NCBI GenBank assembly: GCA_963699835.1
Contig: CAVOVJ010000004.1
Span: 62,001-126,000, forward strand
Length of the DNA: 64,000 nucleotides
DNA from: BM003 sp963699835
GTDB lineage: Bacteria; Pseudomonadota; Gammaproteobacteria; Steroidobacterales; BM003
Direction: 5' to 3'
Positions 8,399 to 17,215 of this stretch are shown here, in pieces (within the stretch, counting starts at the first letter, position 1; each line of letters opens with the position of its first letter). Below the pieces are notes generated by a model. It was not told the origin of the DNA, did no database searches, and worked only from the letters and a program-made list of their open reading frames with translations. The position numbers and the translations under genes were made by a program.

Positions 8399-8872
8399 GT
8401 GAACGACAAACGCACTTCTCGAAACTACCTGCTGCTGGCGTTGGCCGGGGGCCTGATCTGGGCCGGCGCCGCCACAGCCCAGGTCTACACCTGGACAGAC
8501 GAACAAGGCGTCGTGCACTACGCCGATATGCCTGACGACGAAGACGCGGAAATGGTCGCGATCGAGTCGCGTCGCAGTAACCCGAGTCAGATCGAGCAGG
8601 AAGGGACGAAAGAAAAGGCCGGGCGCCAGGTCGACAACGCCGTGCAACGCGAACAGGCGGAGATCGACGCCGAACGAAACCAGATCGATGCGCAGAACCA
8701 GGCGGCGCGCGAGGACGGCTGCGAGCGCGCCCGCGCTGCGGTCACCAATTACAACACCCACCGTCGTTTCTACAAACCGCTGGCCAACGGCGAGCGCGAG
8801 TGGATGTCCGAGGAAGAAGTCGCCGAGGCCAAGGCCGCCGCGGAGCAGGCCGTAGAACAATATTGCGACTGA
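8399..8872 (+). CDS. DUF4124-domain exported protein
   Basis: A 157-residue protein with a hydrophobic N-terminal signal (LLLALAGGLIWAGAATAQ) followed directly by a DUF4124 segment (VYTWTDEQGVVHYADMPDD, residues about 29-47). That motif recurs in many gammaproteobacterial envelope proteins of unknown role. The remainder is charged and probably helical, with a Cys pair (DGCERAR and VEQYCD) that could form a disulfide in the periplasm. The GTG start has GGAGG 10 nt upstream. No function can be assigned. Confidence 0.85.
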   Translation: MNDKRTSRNYLLLALAGGLIWAGAATAQVYTWTDEQGVVHYADMPDDEDAEMVAIESRRSNPSQIEQEGTKEKAGRQVDNAVQREQAEIDAERNQIDAQNQAAREDGCERARAAVTNYNTHRRFYKPLANGEREWMSEEEVAEAKAAAEQAVEQYCD

Positions 8873-8976
8873 CCGCGACAGGGTCGCGCTTGTCATTACA
8901 AAGCAGCCGACGCACACTTCGCTGCGGGCATATTCGGTAGCACGCTCCCCGGGCGGGGCGTGAATCAAGCACAACA

Positions 8977-9861
8977 ATGGAACGAGTCGGATTCGTGGGT
9001 CTGGGCGCCATGGGGGAACCGATGGCCGCCAACCTGAAGCGCGCTGGCAAGCTGGATGTAGTGTGGAATCGCAGTCCGCAGCGCAGCGCCGCTTTCGCGG
9101 CCAGTCACGCCGTGGCGGTCGCGGAAAATCTCGCGGGTCTCGCCAGCCGCTGCGATGTCGTGGTGCTGTGTGTCTCCGCCGACGACGATCTGCTGCAGTG
9201 TATCGACGCGCTAACGCAGCACTGTACCGCCGGAGCGCTCGTACTCGACTGCTCCACCGTTGCCGCGGCAACCGCGCGTGAAGCGGCGGCTCGCCTCGCC
9301 ACTCGCGACATCGGGTTTTGCGACTGCCCGGTCAGCGGCGGCACCGAGGGTGCGCGCGCCGGCAGCCTGTCGGTCATGGTCGGCGGCAGCGAGGACGATT
9401 TTGTACGGGCCCGGCCGATCCTGGACGTACTCGGCGCTCAAGTATCCCATATCGGCCCGGTGGGCAGCGGGCAGGCCACCAAGGCGACCAACCAGATCAT
9501 GGTCGCGGGAGTCAACCAGGCGGTCAGCGAGGCAATGGCGTTCGCCCGCGCCGAGGGATTGCCGCTCAACAAGGTTGCGGAAGCGCTGTCGCACGGCGCC
9601 GCGGCAAGCTGGTTTCTGAAGTTTCGCGCACCGAACATGATCCGCGGCGAGTTTCCGCTCGGGTTCAAGGTAGCGTTGCACGAGAAAGACCTGAAAATCT
9701 GTCAGGCCATGGCCGCGGCGCACGGAGTGAAATTGCCACTGGTGGAAATGACCCTGGTCCATTATGCGCGGCTGCCGCAACCGGACCGCGAGGAACAGGA
9801 TATTTCCTCGCTGTTCCGGATCAAGGATGCGATGTTCGCAGACAGCGGCACGGGTGACTGA
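8977..9861 (+). CDS. NAD(P)-dependent beta-hydroxyacid dehydrogenase (3-hydroxyisobutyrate dehydrogenase family)
   Basis: The 294-residue enzyme has the family architecture: an N-terminal Rossmann fold starting VGFVGLGAMGEPMAANL, the substrate loop DCPVSGGTEGARAGSLSVMV, and the catalytic lysine region GSGQATKATNQIMVAGVNQA. The C-terminal helical domain contains the NADP-contacting lysine segment GFKVALHEKDLKI. Members oxidise 3-hydroxyisobutyrate, tartronate semialdehyde or related acids; the substrate cannot be told from sequence. It lies 12 nt before algZ and may be co-transcribed with it. Confidence 0.9.
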   Translation: MERVGFVGLGAMGEPMAANLKRAGKLDVVWNRSPQRSAAFAASHAVAVAENLAGLASRCDVVVLCVSADDDLLQCIDALTQHCTAGALVLDCSTVAAATAREAAARLATRDIGFCDCPVSGGTEGARAGSLSVMVGGSEDDFVRARPILDVLGAQVSHIGPVGSGQATKATNQIMVAGVNQAVSEAMAFARAEGLPLNKVAEALSHGAAASWFLKFRAPNMIRGEFPLGFKVALHEKDLKICQAMAAAHGVKLPLVEMTLVHYARLPQPDREEQDISSLFRIKDAMFADSGTGD

Positions 9862-9873
9862 GCGCGTGGACCC

Positions 9874-10971
9874 ATGACTGCACGCGAGCGCGGCGACCCG
9901 GCCCGGACCTCACCGATATTCCTGCCCGATTTCTGCAAACCGTCCATGGCGCTCGCCGTGGTGCTGGTCGCCGAACTCACCGCAATACTCATCGTCCTCG
10001 GGCGCAGATCGACGCAGGAGCAATTCTGGATCGACCTCGGCCGCACGTCGCTGTTCCTGTTGTGGGTCGGGCTCGGCAGCGCGGCACTGCTGTGCCTGCT
10101 TCGGCCTCGCTTGGCAGACGTCCGTGCCCGATTCGCCGGTCTGGTCAGCTTCGCGGTGATGACGGGATGCGCGGTACTGGTCGCTGAAGCGGCTTACTGG
10201 CTGGGTCAGTGGTGGTCAGCCCGCACCGGCGCCGTGTCGACGCTATTCCCCGATGCGCATCGCGAATTCGTGTTGAGAACAGCCGGAGTCGCGGCGATCG
10301 TAAGCGGCCTGTTGCTGCGTTACTTCTATGTATCGTTCGAATGGAAACGCAACGTCCAGAGCGAGGCGCGCGCCCGCGTCAATGCCCTTCAGGCGCGAAT
10401 CCGCCCGCATTTCCTGTTCAACAGTCTCAACACCATCGCCGCGCTTACCCGCAGCGATCCGGAGCGCGCAGAAGAGGCGGTGGAAGATCTCGCGGACCTG
10501 TTCCGCGCCACGCTCCACGATGAACGCAGCAGGATTCCGCTGAAAGAAGAACTGGAACTGGCGCGGATTTATCAGCGCATCGAACAGTTGCGGCTTGGCA
10601 AGAGGCTGGAGGTGGAATGGCGCATCGACACGTTACCCTTGCGCGTGCGCGTGCCCAGCCTGATCGTGCAACCGCTGCTCGAGAACGCTATCTACCACGG
10701 CATAGAGCCATCCCCCGATGGCGGTACTGTCCGGATCACCGGCGCCGTGGAGAACGGCCGGGTGGCGATCACGGTCAGCAATCCGGTACCGGGCGACCCG
10801 GCGCCGCGCCGGCAGCAGGGTAATCGGATCGCGCTGAACAACATTCGCGAAAGACTCGAGCTTGCCTATCCGGGTCGTGCACAGCTGACGATCGTTGAAG
10901 AGCACGGTCGTTTCGATGTCAAGCTGCAATTTCCCGGGGAGAGTAGTGGCGATGAAAATTCTGATCGTTGA
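9874..10971 (+). CDS. algZ: AlgZ/FimS-type sensor histidine kinase (LytS family)
   Basis: The 365-residue protein has four or five hydrophobic segments in the first 150 residues and a HisKA_7TM/LytS-type kinase core. The phospho-accepting histidine is H179 in IRPHFLFNSLNTIAA, and the ATPase domain contains PLLENAIYHGIEP and a glycine-rich end (GNRIALNNIRERL). In Pseudomonas, AlgZ partners AlgR and controls type IV pilus and virulence functions. Here it directly precedes algR with a 20-nt overlap, and a pilMNOPQ locus is in the same window. The stimulus is unknown. Confidence 0.9.
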   Translation: MTARERGDPARTSPIFLPDFCKPSMALAVVLVAELTAILIVLGRRSTQEQFWIDLGRTSLFLLWVGLGSAALLCLLRPRLADVRARFAGLVSFAVMTGCAVLVAEAAYWLGQWWSARTGAVSTLFPDAHREFVLRTAGVAAIVSGLLLRYFYVSFEWKRNVQSEARARVNALQARIRPHFLFNSLNTIAALTRSDPERAEEAVEDLADLFRATLHDERSRIPLKEELELARIYQRIEQLRLGKRLEVEWRIDTLPLRVRVPSLIVQPLLENAIYHGIEPSPDGGTVRITGAVENGRVAITVSNPVPGDPAPRRQQGNRIALNNIRERLELAYPGRAQLTIVEEHGRFDVKLQFPGESSGDENSDR

Positions 10972-11713
10972 CGACGAACAACCGGCGCGTGACCGGCTGC
11001 GTCGCCTGCTCGGAGAGGACGGCGAATGCGAGGTAATCGGCGAAGCCGGCGATGGCCGCGCCGCCCTCGAAGCCTGCGAATCGCTAAATCCGGACGTCGT
11101 CTTGATGGACATCCGGATGCCGGGCATGGACGGGGTAGAGGCGGCCCGCCACCTGGCGCGGCTCGATACACCGCCGGCGGTGATTTTTACTACCGCTTAC
11201 AGCGAGTACGCGATGGACGCATTCGAGGCGCGTGCCGTCGGTTATCTGGTCAAACCGGTGCGCCGCGAGCGCCTGCTCGACGCGGTGCGCCACGCCCGCC
11301 GCCCGACCCTGGCGCAACTGCGCGCCCTCAACAGCGACGGCACAGACACCGCCCCGGCGCGAACACACATTTGCGCGAGGGTCAAAGACAGCCTGCGACT
11401 GATTCCGGTCGATGACGTACTATGTTTTCAGGCTGACCAGAAATACGTCGTTGTCAGAACCCGTGACAGCGAAATTCTGATCGACGAGTCACTCAGGGAA
11501 CTCGAGGACGAATTCGCCGCAAGCTTCGTGAGAATCCATCGCAACGCGCTCGTCGCAGTGGCATATCTGGCCGCGCTGGAAAAAAATAGCGAGGGTCAGT
11601 GGTTCGCACGCCTGCGCGGCAGCGACCGGGCACTCGGCGTAAGCCGCCGCCATCTCAGAACCGTTAGGCAATGCATTGCCGACGGCATTACCAATAAAAA
11701 CGAAAGCAGATGA
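10952..11713 (+). CDS. algR: AlgR-type LytTR response regulator
   Basis: This 253-residue regulator has an N-terminal receiver domain (KILIVDDEQPARDRL; acidic pocket DDE; phosphorylated D53 in VVLMDIRMPG; conserved K in GYLVKPV). The C-terminal LytTR DNA-binding domain starts around residue 140 and includes RIHRNALVAVAYL. The ATG at 10952 overlaps the end of algZ, so translation is likely coupled. The algR-hemC order is the same as in Pseudomonas. Targets are likely pilus or envelope genes, by analogy only. Confidence 0.92.
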   Translation: MKILIVDDEQPARDRLRRLLGEDGECEVIGEAGDGRAALEACESLNPDVVLMDIRMPGMDGVEAARHLARLDTPPAVIFTTAYSEYAMDAFEARAVGYLVKPVRRERLLDAVRHARRPTLAQLRALNSDGTDTAPARTHICARVKDSLRLIPVDDVLCFQADQKYVVVRTRDSEILIDESLRELEDEFAASFVRIHRNALVAVAYLAALEKNSEGQWFARLRGSDRALGVSRRHLRTVRQCIADGITNKNESR

Positions 11714-11714
11714 A

Positions 11715-12638
11715 ATGACCGACACTATCCGTATCGCTACCCGCAAGAGTCCGCTGGCACTGTGGCAGGCGGAACATGTTGCGGCCGCACTGCAACGCCA
11801 CCACCCGCACCTGACCGTTACCCTTTATCCACTGTCGACGGAAGGCGACCGCATTCTCGACAAGAGCCTGGCCAAGATCGGCGGCAAGGGGCTTTTCATC
11901 AAGGAACTGGAAATCGCGATGCAGGACGGGCGTGCAGATATCGCGGTGCATTCGATGAAAGACGTTCCCGCACAAATGCCGGACGGTTTCATGCTCGCCG
12001 CAATCATGGATCGCGAAGATCCGCGCGATGCATTCGTTTCCGCCAGCATTTCGAGTTTCGATGAACTGCCTCACGGCGCCAGACTCGGGACCTCGAGCCT
12101 GCGCCGGCAGAGCCAGCTGCTGGCGCAAAGACCCGATCTGGAGGTGATTGCGCTGCGCGGCAACGTCGGCACCCGGCTGTTACGTATCGACGAAGGGTTT
12201 TGCGATGCGGCTATTCTCGCCGCGGCGGGACTGAAGCGGCTGGGTCTCACCCAGCGCATTCGCCAGCACCTGCCGATCGAGCAGTGCCTGCCGGCGGTGG
12301 GCCAGGGAGCGGTCGGAATAGAATGTCGCGATGGCGACAAAAAAATCGCCGGGTTGCTGCGCGCGCTGGGGGACAGTGTCACCAGCCTTTGCGTTCAGGC
12401 TGAACGAGCGTTTGCCGCGGGTCTCGGCGCAAGCTGCCAGTCACCGATCGCGGCTCACGCCACGATCGACAATGAGACGCTGACATTGCGCGCCCGAGTC
12501 GTCTCGCCTGACGGAAGCAAGCTGATCGAGGCCGAACTCGAGGGGCGCAGCGATGCGGCCGAAGCCATAGGAGCCGCGTTGGCACAACGGGCACTGGCGC
12601 AGGGCGCCGACCAGATCCTGGCCGCGCTGCAATACTGA
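11715..12638 (+). CDS. hemC: Porphobilinogen deaminase (hydroxymethylbilane synthase)
   Basis: HemC joins four porphobilinogens into hydroxymethylbilane in tetrapyrrole synthesis. The 307-residue protein shows the opening RIATRKSPLALWQAEHV, substrate-binding arginines in GTSSLRRQSQL and ALRGNVGTRL, and the dipyrromethane cofactor cysteine in GLGASCQSPIAAHA. The start at 11715 begins MTDTIRIAT; it lies one base after the algR stop (11713), so the genes are tightly coupled. It begins the hemCDXY cluster. Confidence 0.96.
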   Translation: MTDTIRIATRKSPLALWQAEHVAAALQRHHPHLTVTLYPLSTEGDRILDKSLAKIGGKGLFIKELEIAMQDGRADIAVHSMKDVPAQMPDGFMLAAIMDREDPRDAFVSASISSFDELPHGARLGTSSLRRQSQLLAQRPDLEVIALRGNVGTRLLRIDEGFCDAAILAAAGLKRLGLTQRIRQHLPIEQCLPAVGQGAVGIECRDGDKKIAGLLRALGDSVTSLCVQAERAFAAGLGASCQSPIAAHATIDNETLTLRARVVSPDGSKLIEAELEGRSDAAEAIGAALAQRALAQGADQILAALQY

Positions 12639-12641
12639 ACC

Positions 12642-13409
12642 GTGGGCGCGAGACTAAAGGGTCATCGCATTCTCGTCACCCGCCCATGCCCGTTTAACGA
12701 AGAGGCCTGCGAGCTCATTCGCGGCGAAGGCGGTGAAGCCATTGCGCTGCCGGCGATTACCATTGAAGCACGGCCGGCGCGGGCCCAAGCCATCGATTAC
12801 GACTGGGTCATCTTTGTCAGCAGGAATGCAGTGATGCATGGTCACGCTCTGCTGTTGCAAGCGTCTTCGGGTCGTCCGCGCCTTGCTGCTGTCGGTAGCG
12901 CCACCGCGGCGGAACTGGAGCGGCTTGGATTTTCCGATGTCCTGCGTCCGGCCAGCGGGTTTGCGTCGGAGGCCCTGCTCGAGCGCGCCGAACTCGACAC
13001 TGTTGCGGGTCAGAACATTTTGATTGTGCGCGGCAACGGCGGCCGTGAGCTTCTTGCGGACACGCTGGGCGAACGCGGTGCGCGAGTCGACTACGCGGAG
13101 GTCTACCGCAGGGCTCGAGCCTGCCCCGCCGCCGCCCGCCTGGCCGAAGTACGGCGCCAGCTCGCCGCGGCCGCGATCGACTTCGTTATGGTCGGCAGCG
13201 TCGAGATAATGGAGGCGCTGATGGCTCTTCTCGGTCCCCCGGCCACCACGCTGCTGACACGGACACGGCTGGTTACCGCCAGTGAACGTGTGGTAAAAAA
13301 GGCTGAGTCACTGGGGCTTGGGCGTCGTATGTTGCTCGCATCCGGACCACAGGACGCACTGCTGGTCGATACCATCGCCAACGAACCGGCAGCCAAAGAT
13401 ACGACCTGA
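12642..13409 (+). CDS. hemD: Uroporphyrinogen-III synthase
   Basis: HemD closes hydroxymethylbilane to uroporphyrinogen III with inversion of ring D. The 255-residue protein has the two-domain pattern of the family, with ILVTRP near the N-terminus, DWVIFVSRNAV, an internal ILIVRGNGGRELL segment and YAEVYRRA. Sequence conservation in HemD is low, so the call relies partly on its position between hemC and hemX. The start is GTG, 3 nt after the hemC stop. Confidence 0.93.
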   Translation: MGARLKGHRILVTRPCPFNEEACELIRGEGGEAIALPAITIEARPARAQAIDYDWVIFVSRNAVMHGHALLLQASSGRPRLAAVGSATAAELERLGFSDVLRPASGFASEALLERAELDTVAGQNILIVRGNGGRELLADTLGERGARVDYAEVYRRARACPAAARLAEVRRQLAAAAIDFVMVGSVEIMEALMALLGPPATTLLTRTRLVTASERVVKKAESLGLGRRMLLASGPQDALLVDTIANEPAAKDTT

Positions 13410-13466
13410 GTGCAGCTGGCAGGGACAACTCGGGCGGCGACCTACTCCGACTGATGCCGGGAAGAC

Positions 13467-14897
13467 ATGAGCGATACTGGAAAACCCACCGACGAGATCC
13501 GTGACGACGGGGCAGCGATGCCCGTCACTGAACCGCAACCGGAAATCGCCCACTCGGCGCCAGGTAACGGCGGCCCGCCCGCACCGGAGGCCGAGCCCGC
13601 GCGCGTTGAACAGCAGGTTATCGTCGAGCGCAAATCCGGTTTTGCAACGGCAATGGCGATTATTTTCAGCCTGCTCGCGCTCGCTGCATGCGCCTATTTG
13701 TGGCTTGAGATCGAACGTATCGATGGCCAGGCCGGCGCACCGGACGCGGGGCTTGCGGCGCTCGCCGACGAGCAGCGCGGGGCACTGGCGAGGTTGCGGG
13801 ATGATCAGCAAGCGCAATTGGCGACATTCACGGATCAGCTGACCCAGCTCGGGCAACGGATCGATGAGGCGGCAAATGCCGCGCCGGTCATTGCCACCGA
13901 GCAGATGCCAGTACAACTCGAAGACCTGATCGGAAGACTCGACGCGCTCGAGAACAGCGCCTCCGGGCAAATGCCCGTCGAGCTCGAAGACCTGACCGGG
14001 CGACTCGTCGCGCTCGAGAACAGCTCCGCCGACACCGAGGCGGCGATGCAGGCGCTGGCGGATCAGATCGCCCGAAGCGAACCATCCGAAGGGGTCGACC
14101 CGGCGCTGCTCGAAGAACTCAGTGCGCGCATCGACCAGGCGGAAGCGGCCGCAAGCGCCGCGCCCCCGCCGGTCGTGGTCCCGGTAAATCAGGATTTTGC
14201 ACTACAGGAGATCGAGTCGTATCTGCGGGTTGCCAACCGCCAGTTGCAGCTCGCCGGCAACTTCGCGGCGGCGAAATCGGCGCTGGGCTTGGCGGATGAG
14301 CGCCTCGCACAGCTCGACAATCCGGTATATCTCGGCGTGCGCAACGAGATAGCGGAAGAGATCGCGACACTGCAGCGAGTCGAACAACCCGATCTGACCG
14401 GCATCGCGCTCGCGCTGTCGGCGTTGTCGGAGCAAGCCTCGGAGCTGCCATTGAAGGGTCAGGACCGGGTGGCACCCGCGGCGGCACCGGACCAGGCCGG
14501 CACCGTGACCGGGACGCAGGCGGGCTGGGACCGGTTCGTGGCGTCGGTACGCGACGCGCTGAAGGGCCTGGTGGCGGTGCGCCGGACCGATACTTCGGTC
14601 GAGCCGCTGTTGCCCCCCGACGAGGTCTACTTTCTCTATCGCAACCTCGAACTCAAGCTCGAGGTCGCGCGACTGGCGCTGCTCCAGCGCAATGAAGAGG
14701 TCTACCGGACCAGCCTGCGCGGCGTACGCAGCTGGCTCAACACGTATTTCGACACCCAGGACGGTAGCGTTGCCAACGCGCTCAACCAGATCGCCGATCT
14801 CGAAGGCAAGCAGATTGCACCGACACTTCCGGACATCAGCGGCTCGTTGAAGCTGCTGCAGCAGACCAGGGACGGCGCGGAAGCGGACGCCATATGA
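13467..14897 (+). CDS. hemX: HemX-family uroporphyrinogen-III C-methyltransferase-like membrane protein
   Basis: A 476-residue protein with a long acidic N-terminal cytoplasmic tail, one transmembrane helix at about residues 53-72 (FATAMAIIFSLLALAACAYL) and a large periplasmic region. That region is predicted coiled coil up to residue 230, then a conserved C-terminal HemX domain (LLPPDEVYFLYRNLELKLEV). Despite its annotation in other genomes, this family lacks the methyltransferase fold, and its role is not well established. The coiled coil contains a tandem 22-residue repeat (bases 13902-14033). It overlaps hemY by ATGA. Confidence 0.9.
   Translation: MSDTGKPTDEIRDDGAAMPVTEPQPEIAHSAPGNGGPPAPEAEPARVEQQVIVERKSGFATAMAIIFSLLALAACAYLWLEIERIDGQAGAPDAGLAALADEQRGALARLRDDQQAQLATFTDQLTQLGQRIDEAANAAPVIATEQMPVQLEDLIGRLDALENSASGQMPVELEDLTGRLVALENSSADTEAAMQALADQIARSEPSEGVDPALLEELSARIDQAEAAASAAPPPVVVPVNQDFALQEIESYLRVANRQLQLAGNFAAAKSALGLADERLAQLDNPVYLGVRNEIAEEIATLQRVEQPDLTGIALALSALSEQASELPLKGQDRVAPAAAPDQAGTVTGTQAGWDRFVASVRDALKGLVAVRRTDTSVEPLLPPDEVYFLYRNLELKLEVARLALLQRNEEVYRTSLRGVRSWLNTYFDTQDGSVANALNQIADLEGKQIAPTLPDISGSLKLLQQTRDGAEADAI
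13902..14033 (+). repeat. Tandem 66-bp repeat inside hemX
   Basis: Two adjacent 66-bp units (13902-13967 and 13968-14033) encode near-identical 22-residue coiled-coil segments (VQLEDLIGRLDALENSASG then VELEDLTGRLVALENSSAD). The length keeps both frame and heptad phase approximately intact, suggesting a recent in-frame duplication lengthening the periplasmic stalk. Confidence 0.85.
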
Positions 14898-16111
14898 AAG
14901 CCGGCCTGATTATCGTGCTGAGTTTGCTCGGCGGCGCACTGCTGGCAGCGGCGCTGATCGAGGATCCCGGCTACGTGATGATCAATCTGCGTGGTTACCT
15001 GATCGAAATGTCCGTGCCGATCCTGGTCGCGGGTCTGATTGCACTGTACCTGGCACTGCGTCTGCTCGCGCGGATCTGGCGCGCGCCGCGCCAACTGGGG
15101 CGCGCGTCCGCACGCCGCCGCAAGGAGAGCGCGCAACGGCAGATGGAGCGCGGGCTGACTCTGCTCGCCGAGGGCGACTGGAACCGCGGCGAGAAATTTC
15201 TTTCCCGGGCGAGCCGCCGGGCCAGCAATCCCCTGCTGGGATACCTTGGCGCCGCGCGCGCCGCGCACCAGCAGGGCGCAACCGAGCGCTGCGAGTCGTG
15301 GTTGCGCCTGGCAGCCGAGTCCGACCCCGAATCACAGGCGGTTGTCCTGTTGACCGAGGCCGAATTGCAGATCGAACGCGGCGACCTCGGCGCCGCTGCC
15401 GCGACTCTCGACCGGGTGGCCGAAACCGCACCGGTCAATACGCGGCTGCTGCAATTGCAGGCCCAGGTCTACGAAAGTCTCGGTGACTGGCAGCGACTGT
15501 CCACGGTGCTGGCGGCGCTGAAACGGCGCCACGCGGTCGACGATACCGAATACCGGCGCCTGGCCACTGCCGCGTATAGCGGTTTGTTCGCCGCTGCCGA
15601 TACCGACTACGACGGTGCGGTCGAACTATGGCGAGCGCTGCCCAAGGATCTGCGTGGCGACGAACATCTCACCGCCGCCTATATGCAGGCCCTGGTTCGC
15701 AACGACCACCAGCAGGAATCCGAGACGTTCATCCGCAAAGCCCTGCGCAAGAACTGGTGGCAGAAACTCGTCGCCATATATGGCCGCCTGGAGGTAGTGG
15801 ACAAAGCCGCGCATCTGCGCCATGCCGAGCAGTGGCTGGACCATCATGGCGAAGACCCGGTACTGTTATTGGCTGTCGCGCGCCTGTCCATGGCTAACGA
15901 GCTTTGGGGGAAAGCGCGCAGCTATCTCGAAAGCAGCCTCGCTATCGCACCCAGTGCCGAGGGCTTCGCGTTGTATGGCAACCTGCTGGAGAAGCTCGGC
16001 GAGGATCAACACGCGTCGGAGGCATTTCGCTCCGGCCTGCAACTTGCAAGCGGGGCCGGTAGCGGCCTTACCGCGTTACCGCGCAATCGCCCGGTTTCCC
16101 GCGAGGCCTAG
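14894..16111 (+). CDS. hemY: HemY protein (TPR membrane protein of the heme cluster)
   Basis: The 405-residue protein has two N-terminal membrane helices (about residues 3-20 and 38-58) and a tetratricopeptide-rich domain: GLTLLAEGDWNRGEKFLSRA, then LLGYLGAARAAHQQG and repeated helical pairs to the end. This proteobacterial HemY is unrelated to the Gram-positive protoporphyrinogen oxidase of the same name; its exact role in haem metabolism is unsettled. Its TAG stop overlaps the TAG of the convergent reductase at the CTAG at 16108-16111. Confidence 0.9.
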   Translation: MKAGLIIVLSLLGGALLAAALIEDPGYVMINLRGYLIEMSVPILVAGLIALYLALRLLARIWRAPRQLGRASARRRKESAQRQMERGLTLLAEGDWNRGEKFLSRASRRASNPLLGYLGAARAAHQQGATERCESWLRLAAESDPESQAVVLLTEAELQIERGDLGAAAATLDRVAETAPVNTRLLQLQAQVYESLGDWQRLSTVLAALKRRHAVDDTEYRRLATAAYSGLFAAADTDYDGAVELWRALPKDLRGDEHLTAAYMQALVRNDHQQESETFIRKALRKNWWQKLVAIYGRLEVVDKAAHLRHAEQWLDHHGEDPVLLLAVARLSMANELWGKARSYLESSLAIAPSAEGFALYGNLLEKLGEDQHASEAFRSGLQLASGAGSGLTALPRNRPVSREA

Positions 16112-17157
16112 CGATCGCGCCGGTCGCGATCCATTGCTCGCAGCGCCTCGGGCGAATACTCGAACGAATCGAAGAAAAGGCGCTCTGGCGGCAATCCGTT
16201 GGCAGGCAGTAGCCGCTGCCCGGCCTCGATCATCGGCGGCGGCCCGGCCATGTACACGTCGACCGGCGACAGGTCCGGGTACGTGGCGATAACGGCCTCG
16301 TGCACAAATCCGGTTGCGCCGTTCCAGCCCTCGTCCGCACCCGGCTCCGACAGAACCGGTGTATAGCTAAACAACGGCTGCTCGTCGCGCCAGCGCTCGA
16401 GTTCGCTATCGTGGTACAGGTCGGCGGCGGCGCGCACACCCCAGAACAGGTGGACCGGCGCATCCAGACCCTGCGCGATGGCCTGTGACAACATGCTCAG
16501 GATCGGCGCGAGACCGGTGCCGCCGGCGACGAACAGGCGGGTCCGGCCGTGCCCGGGGCGCAGACGAAACGCGCCAAACGGCCCCTCTATCGTCAACAGC
16601 GCACCCTCGCGCAGTGCACCGAAAACCTGCTCGGAAAAACCACCGCCGGCAACGCGCCGGATATGAAGCTGCAGGAAGTGCGGGTCGGAAGGATCGCTGG
16701 CGATCGAAAAACTGCGGCGGTGGCCCCCATCGAGCAAGACATCGAGATATTGCCCCGCCTCGAACGGCATCGGCTCCACCGCCGGGAGTTGCAATGTCAC
16801 GCCCATCACATCGTGACCCAGACGCGCGAGTCTGAGCACCCGGCACGGCACCCGCTTGATCCGGATCTCTTCGGGGGACACGACGGCCTTTGCCTCGATG
16901 ACAACGTCACCACGCGGACGAGCCTGGCACAACAAGGCGTAACCTTGCCCGATCTCCGCGGCGGTCAATGCCAGCGGGGGACGAAAGGGATAATCGAGTT
17001 CGCCGTGCAGCAGCCGGGCACGGCAAGATCCACAGCTGCCGCCACGGCAGCTGTGCGGCAGATTGATGCCTGCATGCAGCGCCGTGTCGAGGATCGACTC
17101 ATCGGCCGGGACCGACAAGCATTGCCCTGAGGGCATCAGTTTGACCGTATCTTTCAT
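16108..17157 (-). CDS. Ferredoxin-type NAD(P)H-dependent flavin reductase (AscD/UbiB-like fre family)
   Basis: A 349-residue three-part electron-transfer protein. It has an N-terminal plant-type 2Fe-2S domain (SCRGGSCGSCRARL, last ligand in LLCQARPRGD), a flavin-binding barrel (RSFSIASDPSD, RxxS motif) and an NAD(P)-binding domain (FVAGGTGLAPILSML; C-terminal VYMAGPPPMIEAG). It resembles CDP-6-deoxy-delta-3,4-glucoseen reductase and oxygenase reductase components; the physiological acceptor is unknown. ATG 17157 is chosen because it gives KDTVKLMPSG, a normal ferredoxin start; ATG 17172 is possible. It diverges from the epimerase gene. Confidence 0.85.
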   Translation of the reverse strand: MKDTVKLMPSGQCLSVPADESILDTALHAGINLPHSCRGGSCGSCRARLLHGELDYPFRPPLALTAAEIGQGYALLCQARPRGDVVIEAKAVVSPEEIRIKRVPCRVLRLARLGHDVMGVTLQLPAVEPMPFEAGQYLDVLLDGGHRRSFSIASDPSDPHFLQLHIRRVAGGGFSEQVFGALREGALLTIEGPFGAFRLRPGHGRTRLFVAGGTGLAPILSMLSQAIAQGLDAPVHLFWGVRAAADLYHDSELERWRDEQPLFSYTPVLSEPGADEGWNGATGFVHEAVIATYPDLSPVDVYMAGPPPMIEAGQRLLPANGLPPERLFFDSFEYSPEALRAMDRDRRDR

Positions 17158-17215
17158 GCGGATTTCTCGCATGCTCCGTATTATTGGGCGGTCGCCAGAA
17201 CGGAGAGCCTCCCCC

